From NCBI GenBank assembly GCA_028710885.1, contig JAQTTG010000004.1, positions 186,001-250,000 on the forward strand: DNA of 64,000 nucleotides, written 5' to 3'. Of this stretch, positions 45,194-55,711 are shown one piece after another (the stretch's first letter is position 1; each line of letters begins with the position of its first letter). The position numbers and the translations under genes were made by a program. Under the pieces are notes generated by a model. The model was not told the DNA's origin, searched no databases, and saw nothing but the letters and a program-made list of their open reading frames with translations. The DNA comes from Sulfuricurvum sp. (GTDB lineage: Bacteria > Campylobacterota > Campylobacteria > Campylobacterales > Sulfurimonadaceae).

Positions 45194-46438
45194 ATGATCG
45201 ATGTAAAACTTCTCCAGAAAAATTTTGACGAAACCGCTAGAGCCCTCATGCGCAAAAAAGTCTCAGCAGAGACGATTGGCGAATTAAAATCTGCCAACGA
45301 AATCCTCAAAAGTGCCAAACTTTCCTACGAAACCCTCCAAGCCAAACAAAACGAATTGAGCAAACTCTTCGGGCAATACAAAAAAGAGGGAAAAAGCACC
45401 GACGATCTCAAAATCGAAGTCGATGCCAATAAAATCACGTTAAATGAACTGCTTGAAACTCAACGCAACGCCGAAGAAGCCCTCGATGCGATCATCATGC
45501 GTATCCCGAATATCCCCGATACGGATGTTCCTGATGGGGAAGACGAAGAGAGCAACGTTGAGCTTCGCAAAGTGCTCACTCCGCCAACCTTTAGCTTTAC
45601 TCCTAAAGAGCACTGGGAACTCGCTGAACAAAACGGCTGGATCGATTTTGAGAGGGGTGTCAAACTTGCCAAAAGCCGCTTCAGCGTTGTCAGCGGTATG
45701 GGTGCACGACTGGAGCGCGCCCTCATCAACTTTATGCTCGATTTCAACCGTGAGCGCGGCTTCCAAGAGTTCAGCGTTCCGATGCTCGTCAACCGCCATG
45801 CATTAGAGGGAACGGGACAGCTTCCGAAATTCGAAGATGATCTGTTCAAAGTCGAGGAAGAAGAGCTCTATCTCATCCCGACCGCCGAAGTACCCCTCAC
45901 CAACCTCTACCAAGACGAAATTTTAGCCTCTACCGATCTGCCGATCAAAATGACGGGATACACCTCATGTTTCCGTAAAGAGGCGGGAAGCGGCGGACGT
46001 GACGTGCGCGGGATGATCCGTCAGCACCAGTTTCACAAAGTTGAACTGGTCGCCATCACAACCCAAGAGCAAAGCGACGCGGTATTTGATGAGATGGTCG
46101 CGTGTGCTTCCGATCTGCTCTCCGCACTCGGTCTTCCACACCGCCTCGTCACCCTCTGCACGGGTGATCTCGGTTTCGGTGCGGCACGTACCGTCGATCT
46201 CGAAGTATGGCTTCCAGGGCAAAACACCTACCGTGAGATCAGCTCCGTCTCCAATACGAGAGATTTCCAAGCCCGCCGCGCGAAGATCCGCTACAAAGAA
46301 GAGGGAAAAAACATCCTCGCCCATACCCTTAACGGTTCAAGTTTAGCGGTTGGACGGACGATGGTAGCTATTATGGAAAATTTTCAGCAAGAAGACGGCT
46401 CAATCGTTATTCCTGCAGCATTGCAAAAATACCTCTAA
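45194..46438 (+). CDS. serS: seryl-tRNA synthetase
   Basis: The class II synthetase that charges serine tRNAs, including the tRNA-Ser(GCU) in this window. Its 414 residues have the N-terminal coiled-coil tRNA-binding arm (about 25-100) and a catalytic core with class II motif 2 ([20 protein letters not shown]) and motif 3 ([15 protein letters not shown]). The length is normal. Codon usage is much richer in G+C than pflB: one line (46081-46140) has 33 of 60, against 20 of 60 at 47641-47700 in pflB. Confidence 0.95.
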   Translation: MIDVKLLQKNFDETARALMRKKVSAETIGELKSANEILKSAKLSYETLQAKQNELSKLFGQYKKEGKSTDDLKIEVDANKITLNELLETQRNAEEALDAIIMRIPNIPDTDVPDGEDEESNVELRKVLTPPTFSFTPKEHWELAEQNGWIDFERGVKLAKSRFSVVSGMGARLERALINFMLDFNRERGFQEFSVPMLVNRHALEGTGQLPKFEDDLFKVEEEELYLIPTAEVPLTNLYQDEILASTDLPIKMTGYTSCFRKEAGSGGRDVRGMIRQHQFHKVELVAITTQEQSDAVFDEMVACASDLLSALGLPHRLVTLCTGDLGFGAARTVDLEVWLPGQNTYREISSVSNTRDFQARRAKIRYKEEGKNILAHTLNGSSLAVGRTMVAIMENFQQEDGSIVIPAALQKYL

Positions 46439-46455
46439 AAGGTTAAAGAGAGCCC

Positions 46456-48804
46456 ATGGCCCAAGAGCAAGAAGAGATAATCATCATTGAAGAATCGGAT
46501 GCCGCCGGCATCGAAAAATCTTCACAATCAAATGATGCATCTGTTATAGAAAAACCAAAAATTTGGAAAAACAAACGTTTTATTGTTGCTCTAATTGCTG
46601 GAACTCTACTTCTTAGCTTTACAACCGGTGCAATTTTTCTTTTTTCAAGTCATGGAGAAGGAGAGGCTCTTAAAAAAGAACCTCTGTTAAACAAAACTTT
46701 CCATAAAAAATCTAATCCACTTATTGAACAAAGCCAGCTGGAAAAGATGATCGAGCAAGCAAATTATCTCTACGCAAATGGCAACCAAACAGATGCGTTA
46801 AAGCTCTATGAAAAAATTGCCCTCTACTCCGAAGCCATCTCTCAATATAATCTTGGTGTTGTTCAGCTAAGAGAAGGTGAATATACAGGTGCGCTCACAA
46901 ATTTTAAACATTCTATAGACAGCAGTGAGAATCAATGTGTCAGTGCTATCAATGCCGCAGTCTGCTGTTTACACCTTGGACGGGATAAAGAGTTTAATGA
47001 CTACATAAATATGGCAGCTTCTTTTCTTCCCCAAGAGAGTACATCTCCTTTATATTCTTATTATTATGCGCTAATAAACTATTATCAAGGACATTACTTA
47101 GAAGCACTCAGTGCCCTTAAACATCCAATGACAGATGAATACCAGACGGTTCAGAATAAATTGCATGCAAAAATAAGCTCAATGTATGGAAGCTATGATG
47201 ACGCGCTCAGTGCTTTAACCAATCCTGTTCAAGAAGAGGACTCATTTTCACTCGGTCTACTTTCAGCGAATCTCGGTGATCTCGAACACGCAAAAAAATA
47301 CCTCAATGATGCCATCATTCAAAATCCAAAACCGATACAAGAGCAATTAGCTCTCGCTTTTGTAGAATTAAAGTCAGGGTTTCAATCTGATGCTGCAAAC
47401 CACATAAAAGAGATAACAACTACCTATCCGGATCAAGTTTATACTCCTTATCCCATACGCGTCTTCTTAAAACCTTCTCTCTTTAATCCGGATGATGTGC
47501 AAAATTTTTATCGATACCCTAGTACGGATGCGCGTTATCGTATGTATCAAAATATTTTTTATTTTGCACCGTATAAAATTTACAATGCAAATCAAACCAT
47601 TAATGACATCCGTAAAGGTAATGCCAATATTTATATCGATGATATCGAAAGTGCGAAAGAATATCTCCAAAAAAGCACACGATCTTCTAGTATTGATTAT
47701 GGTATTACACTCGCCGTTCAAAAAGCACTGAATTTTAGACTTAGAGATGCCAATAAAGATCTTAGTGGACTCCTTAAAATAAATTCTCAACATTCAGTGC
47801 TCCACTATAATTTAGCATTGACCTATGCACAATTGGGTGATTATTCTTCGGCGTATGACCATTTTTCTCGCTCATATAACCTCGATGCAGACAATTACCT
47901 TGCTGGTATTTTTGCCCTCATGTGCTCCGATTTAATTGCTAAAAATAATCCAAAATTATCTTCGATAATACAAGATAATTTAGCCAAAGAACCCGAGAAA
48001 GAAGAATTTGAACTGTATAGGACTCTAATAAATATTACGCAAAACAATTTTCCTGGTGCAGGAAAATGGCTGGATAGTACCTATAAAGAACGCCCCTTAT
48101 ATCTTGCACTAAAATCAATGATAGCCTTAAAACTGCAGAGATTAGATGTTGCACGTGATGCTTCTGAAAAACTCATTCATCTACAACCGCATGACATGAT
48201 TCCTCATTTTATCTATATAGATACCCATTTTCAAGACTTAAAACCAAAAGCATATGCTTCCGCCTCACTCAATTATTTAAAAAAACAAGCATTTAGATAT
48301 GATGATCTTTATTTCGGTCCAAAAATCACCCGTGACAATGCTATATTAATGGGAATTATGACAGGTCAGCTTGCTCCTATGATTAATAGACTCGAAGACA
48401 AACTTCAGACTACAGCTGATAATACAATTGACATTACCGAAGCGTTAGCACAAAGTAATTTTTACAATCAAAATTTTGAAGAAGCCTATACACTCTACAA
48501 TCAACTCATCGATACTTATAAAATTAAAGATGAGCAAACTCTTTTCAATGGAGCTGCAGCCTCTATCGGAGCTGAACATTATGAAAATGCTATTGCATTA
48601 TTGGAACTATCAAAAATTAAAAATCCAAATTTTGTCGAAAGCCGTTATGCATTAGGACTCTTATATTTACAAATACAAAATAATCCAGGTTCATATCCTC
48701 AGTTCAATCTGGTAGGGAATAAAGGATTTATCTCTCATTTCTTTGATTTTGATATTGATACAGATAAACTTTCAAATGAGCCAAAAAAATATCACCCTCT
48801 GTGA
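46456..48804 (+). CDS. pflB: TPR-containing flagellar disk protein PflB
   Basis: A 782-residue protein with one transmembrane helix (FIVALIAGTLLLSFTTGAIFLF, about 40-60) and more than ten TPR-like helical pairs facing the periplasm (for example HYNLALTYAQLGDYSSAYDHF). The pair serS-TPR protein matches Cj0389-Cj0390 of Campylobacter jejuni; Cj0390 is PflB, which with PflA builds the disk that anchors the wide stator ring of the flagellar motor. It follows serS by 17 bases and overlaps pssA by 13 bases on the opposite strand. Identity rests on synteny and architecture. Confidence 0.75.
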   Translation: MAQEQEEIIIIEESDAAGIEKSSQSNDASVIEKPKIWKNKRFIVALIAGTLLLSFTTGAIFLFSSHGEGEALKKEPLLNKTFHKKSNPLIEQSQLEKMIEQANYLYANGNQTDALKLYEKIALYSEAISQYNLGVVQLREGEYTGALTNFKHSIDSSENQCVSAINAAVCCLHLGRDKEFNDYINMAASFLPQESTSPLYSYYYALINYYQGHYLEALSALKHPMTDEYQTVQNKLHAKISSMYGSYDDALSALTNPVQEEDSFSLGLLSANLGDLEHAKKYLNDAIIQNPKPIQEQLALAFVELKSGFQSDAANHIKEITTTYPDQVYTPYPIRVFLKPSLFNPDDVQNFYRYPSTDARYRMYQNIFYFAPYKIYNANQTINDIRKGNANIYIDDIESAKEYLQKSTRSSSIDYGITLAVQKALNFRLRDANKDLSGLLKINSQHSVLHYNLALTYAQLGDYSSAYDHFSRSYNLDADNYLAGIFALMCSDLIAKNNPKLSSIIQDNLAKEPEKEEFELYRTLINITQNNFPGAGKWLDSTYKERPLYLALKSMIALKLQRLDVARDASEKLIHLQPHDMIPHFIYIDTHFQDLKPKAYASASLNYLKKQAFRYDDLYFGPKITRDNAILMGIMTGQLAPMINRLEDKLQTTADNTIDITEALAQSNFYNQNFEEAYTLYNQLIDTYKIKDEQTLFNGAAASIGAEHYENAIALLELSKIKNPNFVESRYALGLLYLQIQNNPGSYPQFNLVGNKGFISHFFDFDIDTDKLSNEPKKYHPL

Positions 48805-49517
48805 AGAGTTAATCGACGAAGTAAATAAAATGATGCCCGCAGTGGACCGTAAAGTAAATACCCTGCTGCTAAAATAGCCATTCCATCTATTGGATAAATA
48901 AACACTCCCATAGCCACAACAATCAAAGTAATCAAAAAACGGATAAAATTAAATGTTTTAAAATTTATTTTTTTAAAACTTGGATAGCGAATATTACTTA
49001 CCATTAAAATCGAAAGTACTACCGCAAAGGGGAGAATAAAAAGTTTGTATTGATGATAATGTGGATAGTGTTCTAATAATAAAACCGAAATTGAAATCAT
49101 AATTGCTGCTGTTGGTATCGGTAATCCGATAAATACACTTGGTTCTATCCGAGATGTAGTTACATTAAATCGTGCAAGACGAACTGCACCAAAGATAATA
49201 AACAATGCACTGACAACAATTCCAACACGTCCATACGATTCCCCAACGTATAAATATAATATTAAAGAAGGGGCAACACCAAATGCTACTATATCTGCCA
49301 GTGAATCAAATTCTACCCCAAAATGACTGGCAGTATTAGTCAATCTTGCAACCCTACCATCCAATCCATCAAATATTAAGGCTAAAAATATGAACCAAGA
49401 AGCCATCATAAACTCGTGTTGTAATGCTAATGCTATCGCGTAAAATCCTGTAAAAATAGACGCAGCAGTAAAAAGGTTTGGAAGAATATAAGCAATAGGA
49501 GGTGGGGATTGACGCAT
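48792..49517 (-). CDS. pssA: CDP-diacylglycerol-serine O-phosphatidyltransferase
   Basis: Makes phosphatidylserine from CDP-diacylglycerol and serine in the inner membrane. The 241 residues contain six to seven helices and the full CDP-alcohol phosphotransferase motif DGLDGRVAR...GVEFDSLAD near residue 50. It is the last gene of psd-like-pssA, one base after the upstream stop, and corresponds to Cj1114c. Confidence 0.93.
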   Translation of the reverse strand: MRQSPPPIAYILPNLFTAASIFTGFYAIALALQHEFMMASWFIFLALIFDGLDGRVARLTNTASHFGVEFDSLADIVAFGVAPSLILYLYVGESYGRVGIVVSALFIIFGAVRLARFNVTTSRIEPSVFIGLPIPTAAIMISISVLLLEHYPHYHQYKLFILPFAVVLSILMVSNIRYPSFKKINFKTFNFIRFLITLIVVAMGVFIYPIDGMAILAAGYLLYGPLRASFYLLRRLTLHRG

Positions 49518-49518
49518 A

Positions 49519-50166
49519 TTAGGCTGCGCTCAAATACCCAATTAAACTTTCACCTGCACGAACAGTTGAACCGGCGTTGACAGAGACTTTTGAGCCTTCA
49601 GGAAGATAAAGAATACTACGGCCTTTAGCTAAAAATCCGTAACGGCTCCCTTCTTTGAGCTTTTGATTGCTTTCCAAATCAATACCTATCGGAAAACAGC
49701 TTTGTTCACTCAAATGTTCAATAAAGATTTCTTCCCCTTTTAACGAGCGAAAAGAGATTACCGCTTTTTCATTAAGGGTATCTGCCATAGGATGATACAA
49801 AGGCAAAGAGGCACCATGACGGATTTTAAATCCTTCTACAACTCCATCAAACGGTGCCCGCAACATCGACACATCCCACATAGAGTTCATCACTGTTATT
49901 TTAGTCATCTTTTGACTATCTACTGTAATATCTTCAATAGAGAGAATAACTCCATCAACACTGCTAATAATTGCATTGGATTCATTTTCAACTGTGTTAC
50001 GCTCAGGATTGCGAAAAATGACTAATATAGCCAATAATATCGCACCTGTAATAAACTGAAATAAATGTAGCCCCGTCATGGTAAAAAACAAAACCAATGT
50101 TGAAACCACCCCGATCAAGAGCCACCCTCGTTTTGAAAGGATAAAGGTATCGTTTTGAACACTCAT
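49519..50166 (-). CDS. phosphatidylserine decarboxylase-related membrane protein
   Basis: A 215-residue protein with two N-terminal helices (GWLLIGVVSTLVLFFTMTG, LFQFITGAILLAILVIF) and a Psd-like beta domain (PFDGVVEGFKIRHGASLPL). In archaeal-type short decarboxylases the pyruvoyl serine lies in a FGS motif near YGxI; here the corresponding stretch reads YGFLAKGRSILYLP. The Gly-Ser pair is interrupted by Arg, so self-processing and activity are doubtful. It lies between ftsH and pssA as in Cj1115c. Another, intact Psd is expected elsewhere in the genome. Confidence 0.75.
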   Translation of the reverse strand: MSVQNDTFILSKRGWLLIGVVSTLVLFFTMTGLHLFQFITGAILLAILVIFRNPERNTVENESNAIISSVDGVILSIEDITVDSQKMTKITVMNSMWDVSMLRAPFDGVVEGFKIRHGASLPLYHPMADTLNEKAVISFRSLKGEEIFIEHLSEQSCFPIGIDLESNQKLKEGSRYGFLAKGRSILYLPEGSKVSVNAGSTVRAGESLIGYLSAA

Positions 50167-50178
50167 AATTTGCCTCTC

Positions 50179-52140
50179 TTATTCGTCAATTACAATTGTT
50201 TTGCTTGAAGGTATCTCTTTACGTGGCTCAAGTTTTGTGGCAATACCCATTTCAAGTTCAAAAGCTTCAATGATTTCACGAACCTGCTCTCCACTAATAT
50301 TTTCTTTTGCATACAGTAATTCAACAATTTTTTCTATTGCAACGCGGTACTCTTCCAAACGTGCTTTAACATCATTATAGCGTTCTGCAAGAGAGTTTTT
50401 AATAAATGTATCCATATCTTCAGCCATTTTGTCACTGTATTCACGAGCTTGTGTCATTCCACCATTTAAAAAGCTGCTTCGCTGTTTTTCTAATACCATC
50501 AAGCCGGCGACATCGCTCATTCCATACATTTGAACCATCGCTTTGATGATATCCGTACAACGCTCTAAATCGTTTGCGGCACCGGTTGAAATTTCACCGA
50601 TAAAGACCTCTTCTGCCGCACGACCACCCAATAGTACATCAACCTCTGCCCAAAGTTCATGACGCTGCATCAGATATTTATTCTCTTCTGGAGTATTAAG
50701 GGTGTAACCCAATGCTGCCAACCCACGAGGAACAATTGATACTTTAGATACTTTTTTTGCGCCCTTGGTAGTTTCAGCAAGAAGCGCATGTCCACTTTCA
50801 TGATATGCAACGATCCGTTTCTCTTTTTCATCAATACGACGACTCTTTTTCGACAATCCGGCAATTGCACGTTCCACCGCTTCACGCATATCAGTTTGAC
50901 GCACAGTTTTTTGACTTTTCCGTCCTGCTAATAATGCCGCTTCATTAATGATATTAGCCAAGTCTGCACCGGCCAATCCAGCAGTTAAACGCGCGATCTC
51001 TACCAAATCCACATCAGGGTCTTGCTTAACACCTTTTACATGGACATTTAAAATATCAATACGTCCTTGAAAATCAGGTTTATCAACAAGAACCTGCCGA
51101 TCAAATCGGCCCGGACGAAGTAATGCAGGATCAAGAATTTCAGGACGGTTGGTTGCCGCTAAAATAATAATCGGCGTATCAGTTCCAAATCCATCCATCT
51201 CTGCGAGGAGCTGATTCAAGGTTTGTTCGCGTTCATCATTTCCCCCCATCATTCCGCCAGCAGCACGACTTTTACCGATTGCATCAATTTCATCGATAAA
51301 TATAATCGAAGGAGCATCTTTTTTAGCCTGTTCAAATAAATCACGTACACGTGCGGCACCAACTCCAACGAACATTTCTATAAAACTTGATCCTGATACG
51401 GAAAAAAATGGTACTTCCGCCTCTCCCGCTACTGCTTTTGCCAGCAATGTTTTACCGGTACCTGGGCTCCCTACCAAAAGAACACCTTTTGGTATTTTTG
51501 CCCCAAGTTCGACATAACGATCCGGAAATTTCAAAAAATCAACGATCTCTAATACCTCTTCTTTTGCCTCTTGAACACCAGCGACATCGTCAAATTTCGT
51601 TTTAGGCTTTTCAGAATTAATCAATTTTTTAGAATTACCCATTCCTAAAATACCGCCACCCATGCTACGCTGCATTCTACCAGCAAAAAACATCCAAATC
51701 GCAATGATAATTAGAAAAGGAAAAAGCCATCCGAACATTTCAGTAAACCAATTACTTTCACTGAATCCTGTATAATTAATCCCTTGCTTATCAAGTAACG
51801 GAATTAATGTTGCATCTTGTCCAACGATGCGGGTAGTATATGCAATTTTGCCGGTACCATCGCTGCCGATAGCACGAATATACGTTTGCCCGATTGAAAC
51901 TTTTTCAACTTGTTTATTTTGAATCAGCCGTTTAAGATCCGCATAACTTATCTCTTGCGTTCGAGTGACATTTTGACCATTTAACTTTCCTGTCAACTCA
52001 TTTTCATCGCCGATTACTGCTTTGAAAAGGATAATAACTACAATCGAAAAAATTGCAAAAGTTATTAAAGGGTTTTTATTAAAAAAATTACCGTTTTTGT
52101 CCGGGGTCGGATTCGACTCTGGTTGACTCATATTATTCAT
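50179..52140 (-). CDS. ftsH: ATP-dependent zinc metalloprotease FtsH
   Basis: A membrane-bound AAA+ protease that degrades misfolded and regulatory membrane and cytoplasmic proteins. The 653 residues have two N-terminal helices ([20 protein letters not shown] and [17 protein letters not shown]) around a periplasmic domain, Walker A (GSPGTGKT near 220), Walker B ([11 protein letters not shown]), the second region of homology ([19 protein letters not shown]) and zinc motif HESGHA near 445. It overlaps prmA by eight bases. Confidence 0.96.
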   Translation of the reverse strand: MNNMSQPESNPTPDKNGNFFNKNPLITFAIFSIVVIILFKAVIGDENELTGKLNGQNVTRTQEISYADLKRLIQNKQVEKVSIGQTYIRAIGSDGTGKIAYTTRIVGQDATLIPLLDKQGINYTGFSESNWFTEMFGWLFPFLIIIAIWMFFAGRMQRSMGGGILGMGNSKKLINSEKPKTKFDDVAGVQEAKEEVLEIVDFLKFPDRYVELGAKIPKGVLLVGSPGTGKTLLAKAVAGEAEVPFFSVSGSSFIEMFVGVGAARVRDLFEQAKKDAPSIIFIDEIDAIGKSRAAGGMMGGNDEREQTLNQLLAEMDGFGTDTPIIILAATNRPEILDPALLRPGRFDRQVLVDKPDFQGRIDILNVHVKGVKQDPDVDLVEIARLTAGLAGADLANIINEAALLAGRKSQKTVRQTDMREAVERAIAGLSKKSRRIDEKEKRIVAYHESGHALLAETTKGAKKVSKVSIVPRGLAALGYTLNTPEENKYLMQRHELWAEVDVLLGGRAAEEVFIGEISTGAANDLERCTDIIKAMVQMYGMSDVAGLMVLEKQRSSFLNGGMTQAREYSDKMAEDMDTFIKNSLAERYNDVKARLEEYRVAIEKIVELLYAKENISGEQVREIIEAFELEMGIATKLEPRKEIPSSKTIVIDE

Positions 52141-52969
52141 TTCCTTTGTGGGTTACAACTAAGGTTACCCATTCATTTTCGACAAATCGTTCCGTAAGCT
52201 CCAACGCTTTATAAGCACGTAAAACTTTCTCTTCGTATTTATCCATAATACCGGAGAGAATAATCACTCCTCCATCACGTAACCTTTTTCTAAGATCACT
52301 TGCGATGAAAACTAAAACATCTGCCACAATATTCGCAATAATGACATCATATTTTTCATCGCTTTCCGATACAGGCCCTTCCCATAAGCGACGGTACACG
52401 ATAGCGTTTTGTTCACCATTGACAATAGCATTTTCTACTGATAATGGATCGGTATCACATGCATCTGCGACTGCACCTTGCTTGATTGCTGCAATTGCCA
52501 AAATCCCGCTACCACATCCGACATCAATCACTTCATGATTTGGTTGAACGTATTTTGCTACTGCACGAAGACAAGAAGCCGTCGTAGGATGATGCCCTGT
52601 ACCAAAAGCCAATGCAGGATCAATAGCGATATTTAACATCCCTTCTTTGGGTGCTTCCCATGTAGGATGAATATAAAAAGGATCGATTTCAACAGGAGTG
52701 ACACTTTGCTGATACTGTGCGATCCAGTCATCGTTTTTCTCTTTACTAAGTATCAGTTCAACATCTACAACTTCACCTAATGCACGTTGTAATGCTTCTG
52801 CGAACTGTTCAATTCCCCAACTGACAGTTTCAAGATCCTCTTCGCTACGAATGATAAATCCATCATCTATCTCTTCAAATCCTACCGGCAGGATATCCAC
52901 TAAAAAATCGCTAAAAAGTTCTAAATGCGATGATGGCTTCACCACCAACATATAATAGTAATCTTGCAT
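52133..52969 (-). CDS. prmA: ribosomal protein L11 methyltransferase
   Basis: A SAM-dependent methyltransferase that trimethylates ribosomal protein L11. The 278 residues have an N-terminal substrate-recognition part and the SAM motif VIDVGCGSGILAIAA near 145; DPALAFGTGHHPTT near 115 is a PrmA signature. It overlaps cheY by one base and ftsH by eight, as in Campylobacter. Confidence 0.92.
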   Translation of the reverse strand: MQDYYYMLVVKPSSHLELFSDFLVDILPVGFEEIDDGFIIRSEEDLETVSWGIEQFAEALQRALGEVVDVELILSKEKNDDWIAQYQQSVTPVEIDPFYIHPTWEAPKEGMLNIAIDPALAFGTGHHPTTASCLRAVAKYVQPNHEVIDVGCGSGILAIAAIKQGAVADACDTDPLSVENAIVNGEQNAIVYRRLWEGPVSESDEKYDVIIANIVADVLVFIASDLRKRLRDGGVIILSGIMDKYEEKVLRAYKALELTERFVENEWVTLVVTHKGNE

Positions 52970-53343
52970 TAACCCTCAGTACCTAGAACGGCGGAGAGTT
53001 TTTCTTTTAACACCTGAGGAGTAAATGGTTTAACAATATAGTTATTTACACCTGCTTTGAGGGCTGTAATAACTTCTGTTTTCCCACCTTCGGTGGTAAC
53101 CATGATAATTGGAAGGTCACTAAAGCGAGCATCACCACGTACTTTTTTAACCAACTCCAGACCATTCATCTCCGGCATATTCCAGTCGGTAATCAGCATA
53201 CCGATATCAGGATTTTCATTTAGAACCGTCCAGCCTTGAAGCCCGTCTTCACCCTCTAATACTTCTTCATACCCAAGGCGAGAAAGTGTATTTTTGATAA
53301 TACGGCGCATTGTCGAGCTATCATCTACAACCAATAATTTCAA
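52969..53343 (-). CDS. cheY: chemotaxis response regulator CheY
   Basis: The receiver that switches flagellar rotation. The 124 residues contain VVDDSSTMRRI (acidic pair), phospho-acceptor Asp in LITDWNMPEMNG near 57, Thr in IMVTTEGGK near 87 and Lys in IVKPFTPQ near 109. It is the first gene of the cheY-prmA-ftsH-psd-like-pssA run, matching Cj1118c-Cj1114c, and is the natural partner of the flagellar motor proteins of this phylum. Confidence 0.95.
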   Translation of the reverse strand: MKLLVVDDSSTMRRIIKNTLSRLGYEEVLEGEDGLQGWTVLNENPDIGMLITDWNMPEMNGLELVKKVRGDARFSDLPIIMVTTEGGKTEVITALKAGVNNYIVKPFTPQVLKEKLSAVLGTEG

Positions 53344-53420
53344 AGTGCGTCCTTTTGTCGATTCTTAATATCTTTATAGAATAAATACCCAATCATAACC
53401 TAACCAACTTTGTGAAAAGT

Positions 53421-54125
53421 TTAAAAAAACGATCTGAGGTCAATTCGTCCCTCATAAAACGCTTTTCCAACGATTACACCGGAGATTTCACCACTTTGAA
53501 TCAAGGCGCGAATGTCACTATCATCTTTTACACCGCCACTGGCAATCGTAGGTATTCCCGATGCTCTTGCAATCTCAAGGGTAAAATCGACATTTACGCC
53601 TGAAAGTGTACCGTCACGCCCCACATCAGTACAAATGATCGCTTCAACTCCGGCATCCGCAAAAGCACGTGCAAGATCAGTCGCTCTCATTGAGCTCACT
53701 TCTCCCCACCCCTCTACCGCCACATAGCCATCAATCGCGTCAATACCTACAACAATGGGGTATTTTGCTGCCATCGATTTCACAAACTCAGGGTCACGAA
53801 GTGCGATTGATCCCAAAATTAATCGGTCAATTCCCAGTTCTAAATAACGCTGAATAGTCTCTTCATCACGAATCCCACCACCCAATTGAAGCTTTACGTT
53901 ACAATTTTCTCGAATAGAGCGAATTTGCTCTAAATTTTTAGGCTCTCCTGCAAATGCGCCATTAAGATCAACAAGATGTATCCATGAAGCACCCATCTCC
54001 TCAAATGTTTTTACCAGCTCCCATGGAGTATCCGAATAAATTTTGGCACTCTCCATAGCCCCTTTTGTCAAACGAACAGCTTTACCGTCTTTAAGATCAA
54101 TCGCTGGAAATATAATCATTGACAT
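53421..54125 (-). CDS. hisA: phosphoribosylformimino-AICAR ribotide isomerase
   Basis: The fourth step of histidine synthesis. The 234-residue TIM barrel has the catalytic Asp in [15 protein letters not shown] near 8 and the second Asp in [13 protein letters not shown] near 130, with phosphate-binding [11 protein letters not shown] near 170. It follows hisH by three bases. Confidence 0.95.
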   Translation of the reverse strand: MSMIIFPAIDLKDGKAVRLTKGAMESAKIYSDTPWELVKTFEEMGASWIHLVDLNGAFAGEPKNLEQIRSIRENCNVKLQLGGGIRDEETIQRYLELGIDRLILGSIALRDPEFVKSMAAKYPIVVGIDAIDGYVAVEGWGEVSSMRATDLARAFADAGVEAIICTDVGRDGTLSGVNVDFTLEIARASGIPTIASGGVKDDSDIRALIQSGEISGVIVGKAFYEGRIDLRSFF

Positions 54126-54128
54126 CCT

Positions 54129-54740
54129 TTATAACTTGATGAAATTTTTTAAAATTGTTAGCCCATTGTCGTGGCTTTTTTCAGGATGAGGCTGAATCCC
54201 CATCACGTTTTCATGGGCAACAGCACTGGTAAAGCGATAGCCATACTCACTTTCACCGATGCTATCGTTTTGATCAGAGCATAAAGCATGATAAGAGTGA
54301 ACGAAATAGAGGTAATGAGCTGAATCCAGCCCTTCGAATAATGGATGAGCTGTCGTAAACATTCGATTCCAACCCATGTGAGGAACCTTTAATGGTGTGA
54401 TAAAGCGACTTGTATCAAATGCGACGACCCGCCCTTTTATCAAATCAAGTCCCTCATTAACACCAAATTCTTCGCTAGATTCGAAAAGCAATTGCATCCC
54501 AAGACAAATCCCTAATAAATATTTCCCACTGGATGCATATTCTTTAATCGCTTCATCCATTCCACGACTTTTTAGATGTTCCATCGCATCAGCAAATGCA
54601 CCTACACCCGGTAAAATCAATTTATCATAAGTACACAACTTGACAGGGTCAGATTCAACAACAACTTTCTCTCCCAATAGATCGAAAGCATTTTTAACAC
54701 TGGCTAAATTGCCCATATTGTAATCCACAATCGCTATCAC
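54129..54740 (-). CDS. hisH: imidazole glycerol phosphate synthase, glutaminase subunit
   Basis: Provides ammonia to HisF for imidazole glycerol phosphate synthesis. The 203-residue class I glutamine amidotransferase has nucleophile Cys in LLGICLGMQLLF near 80 and the His-Glu pair in GIQPHPEKSH near 184. It overlaps the upstream PglG-like gene by four bases and is followed by hisA. Confidence 0.95.
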   Translation of the reverse strand: MIAIVDYNMGNLASVKNAFDLLGEKVVVESDPVKLCTYDKLILPGVGAFADAMEHLKSRGMDEAIKEYASSGKYLLGICLGMQLLFESSEEFGVNEGLDLIKGRVVAFDTSRFITPLKVPHMGWNRMFTTAHPLFEGLDSAHYLYFVHSYHALCSDQNDSIGESEYGYRFTSAVAHENVMGIQPHPEKSHDNGLTILKNFIKL

Positions 54741-55645
54741 TCTCTCTCCTTCGTATGAGTAAAATGGATATAAATCGCCAATCCAACAAGCAAGAGGGAG
54801 ACTCCACCGATGATATATATAGCATTTACAAGCATCCCCGGTGCAGTTAGTGCAAATTTAAATACCAACATCAACGCTTCAATCGAAAGAGCAATAATAA
54901 CTGATCCTAAAAACCGAACCATCGTTTTATGCATATCGGATGAGGGGTCATGTTTTGGACGTCCCAACACTTCTTCTTCGAAAAGCGTTTTAACCAAATC
55001 AAATATCGCTAATGACAGCGTAAATAAAATGGTTGCTTCAAAAATATCTTTAATCTCTATTTGAGCATATTTTCCGAATCCATAACTTAAAAATCCTTCT
55101 GTCGCTTTTACAAATAATAACCCTGCGACAAATGTCAATGCGAGGGTAAAGATGGCATAAACCGCTCGAAAAAATTTTCCGGCATAGGTTTCAGATGCAA
55201 GTGGATGGGCGATTCGAAGTACTTCAGCAAGAGGCATATCTAAACAAGCTACATAAACAATTTCACCATTTTCATCAAAAATCGGTTCCGATGCTGTAAC
55301 GGTTAATTCATCATTAAGGAGTGAAGGATACGGATCGGTAATCGTACAGCGACGCTCGTGCATTGCACGGTAATAATATGCCCTTGTGGATCGACTCTTC
55401 CCGATATCTTCTTCTTTTTTACTATTTTTTAGATAGGTAGGAGAGACCTGTATCCCTTTTGCATCCAATAAGTACGCGGCGTCTAATCCCTGAAGATCAC
55501 CGCGGATTTTAAGCAGACGTGCCGTTAATGATTCAAGTGAAACAGCTGGAAGATGGTTAGGGAGATTTTTATGAAAAAGATAGCAAAAATAAGCGCGTGC
55601 TTTTGGACGTATTTCAGCGTATTGTCGGATATCCTGAACAACCAT
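54737..55645 (-). CDS. pglG: PDC-type sensor membrane protein, PglG-like
   Basis: A 302-residue protein with an N-terminal PDC/Cache-like domain (about 20-165, YLLDAKGIQVSP, TASEPIFDENGEIVYVACLD) followed by four transmembrane helices (AVYAIFTLALTFVAGLLFV to the C-terminal LLLVGLAIYIHFTH). No transmembrane helix precedes the PDC domain, so it would face the cytoplasm. Campylobacter PglG, in the N-glycosylation locus beside cheY, has the same general character and local neighbours; its function is not established. The assignment is from memory of that family. It overlaps hisH by four bases. Confidence 0.5.
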   Translation of the reverse strand: MVVQDIRQYAEIRPKARAYFCYLFHKNLPNHLPAVSLESLTARLLKIRGDLQGLDAAYLLDAKGIQVSPTYLKNSKKEEDIGKSRSTRAYYYRAMHERRCTITDPYPSLLNDELTVTASEPIFDENGEIVYVACLDMPLAEVLRIAHPLASETYAGKFFRAVYAIFTLALTFVAGLLFVKATEGFLSYGFGKYAQIEIKDIFEATILFTLSLAIFDLVKTLFEEEVLGRPKHDPSSDMHKTMVRFLGSVIIALSIEALMLVFKFALTAPGMLVNAIYIIGGVSLLLVGLAIYIHFTHTKERE

Positions 55646-55711
55646 TATTCGTCTCCTTATTCCACTTTATTTTCATCGGGATTGTAGCTTAGTTGCGCTA
55701 TAGTTACGCTT

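Noticed and set aside
45440-46346. Several long ORFs on both strands within serS
   Set aside because: All are shadows of serS caused by its G+C-rich codon usage; none has a sensible start or motif.
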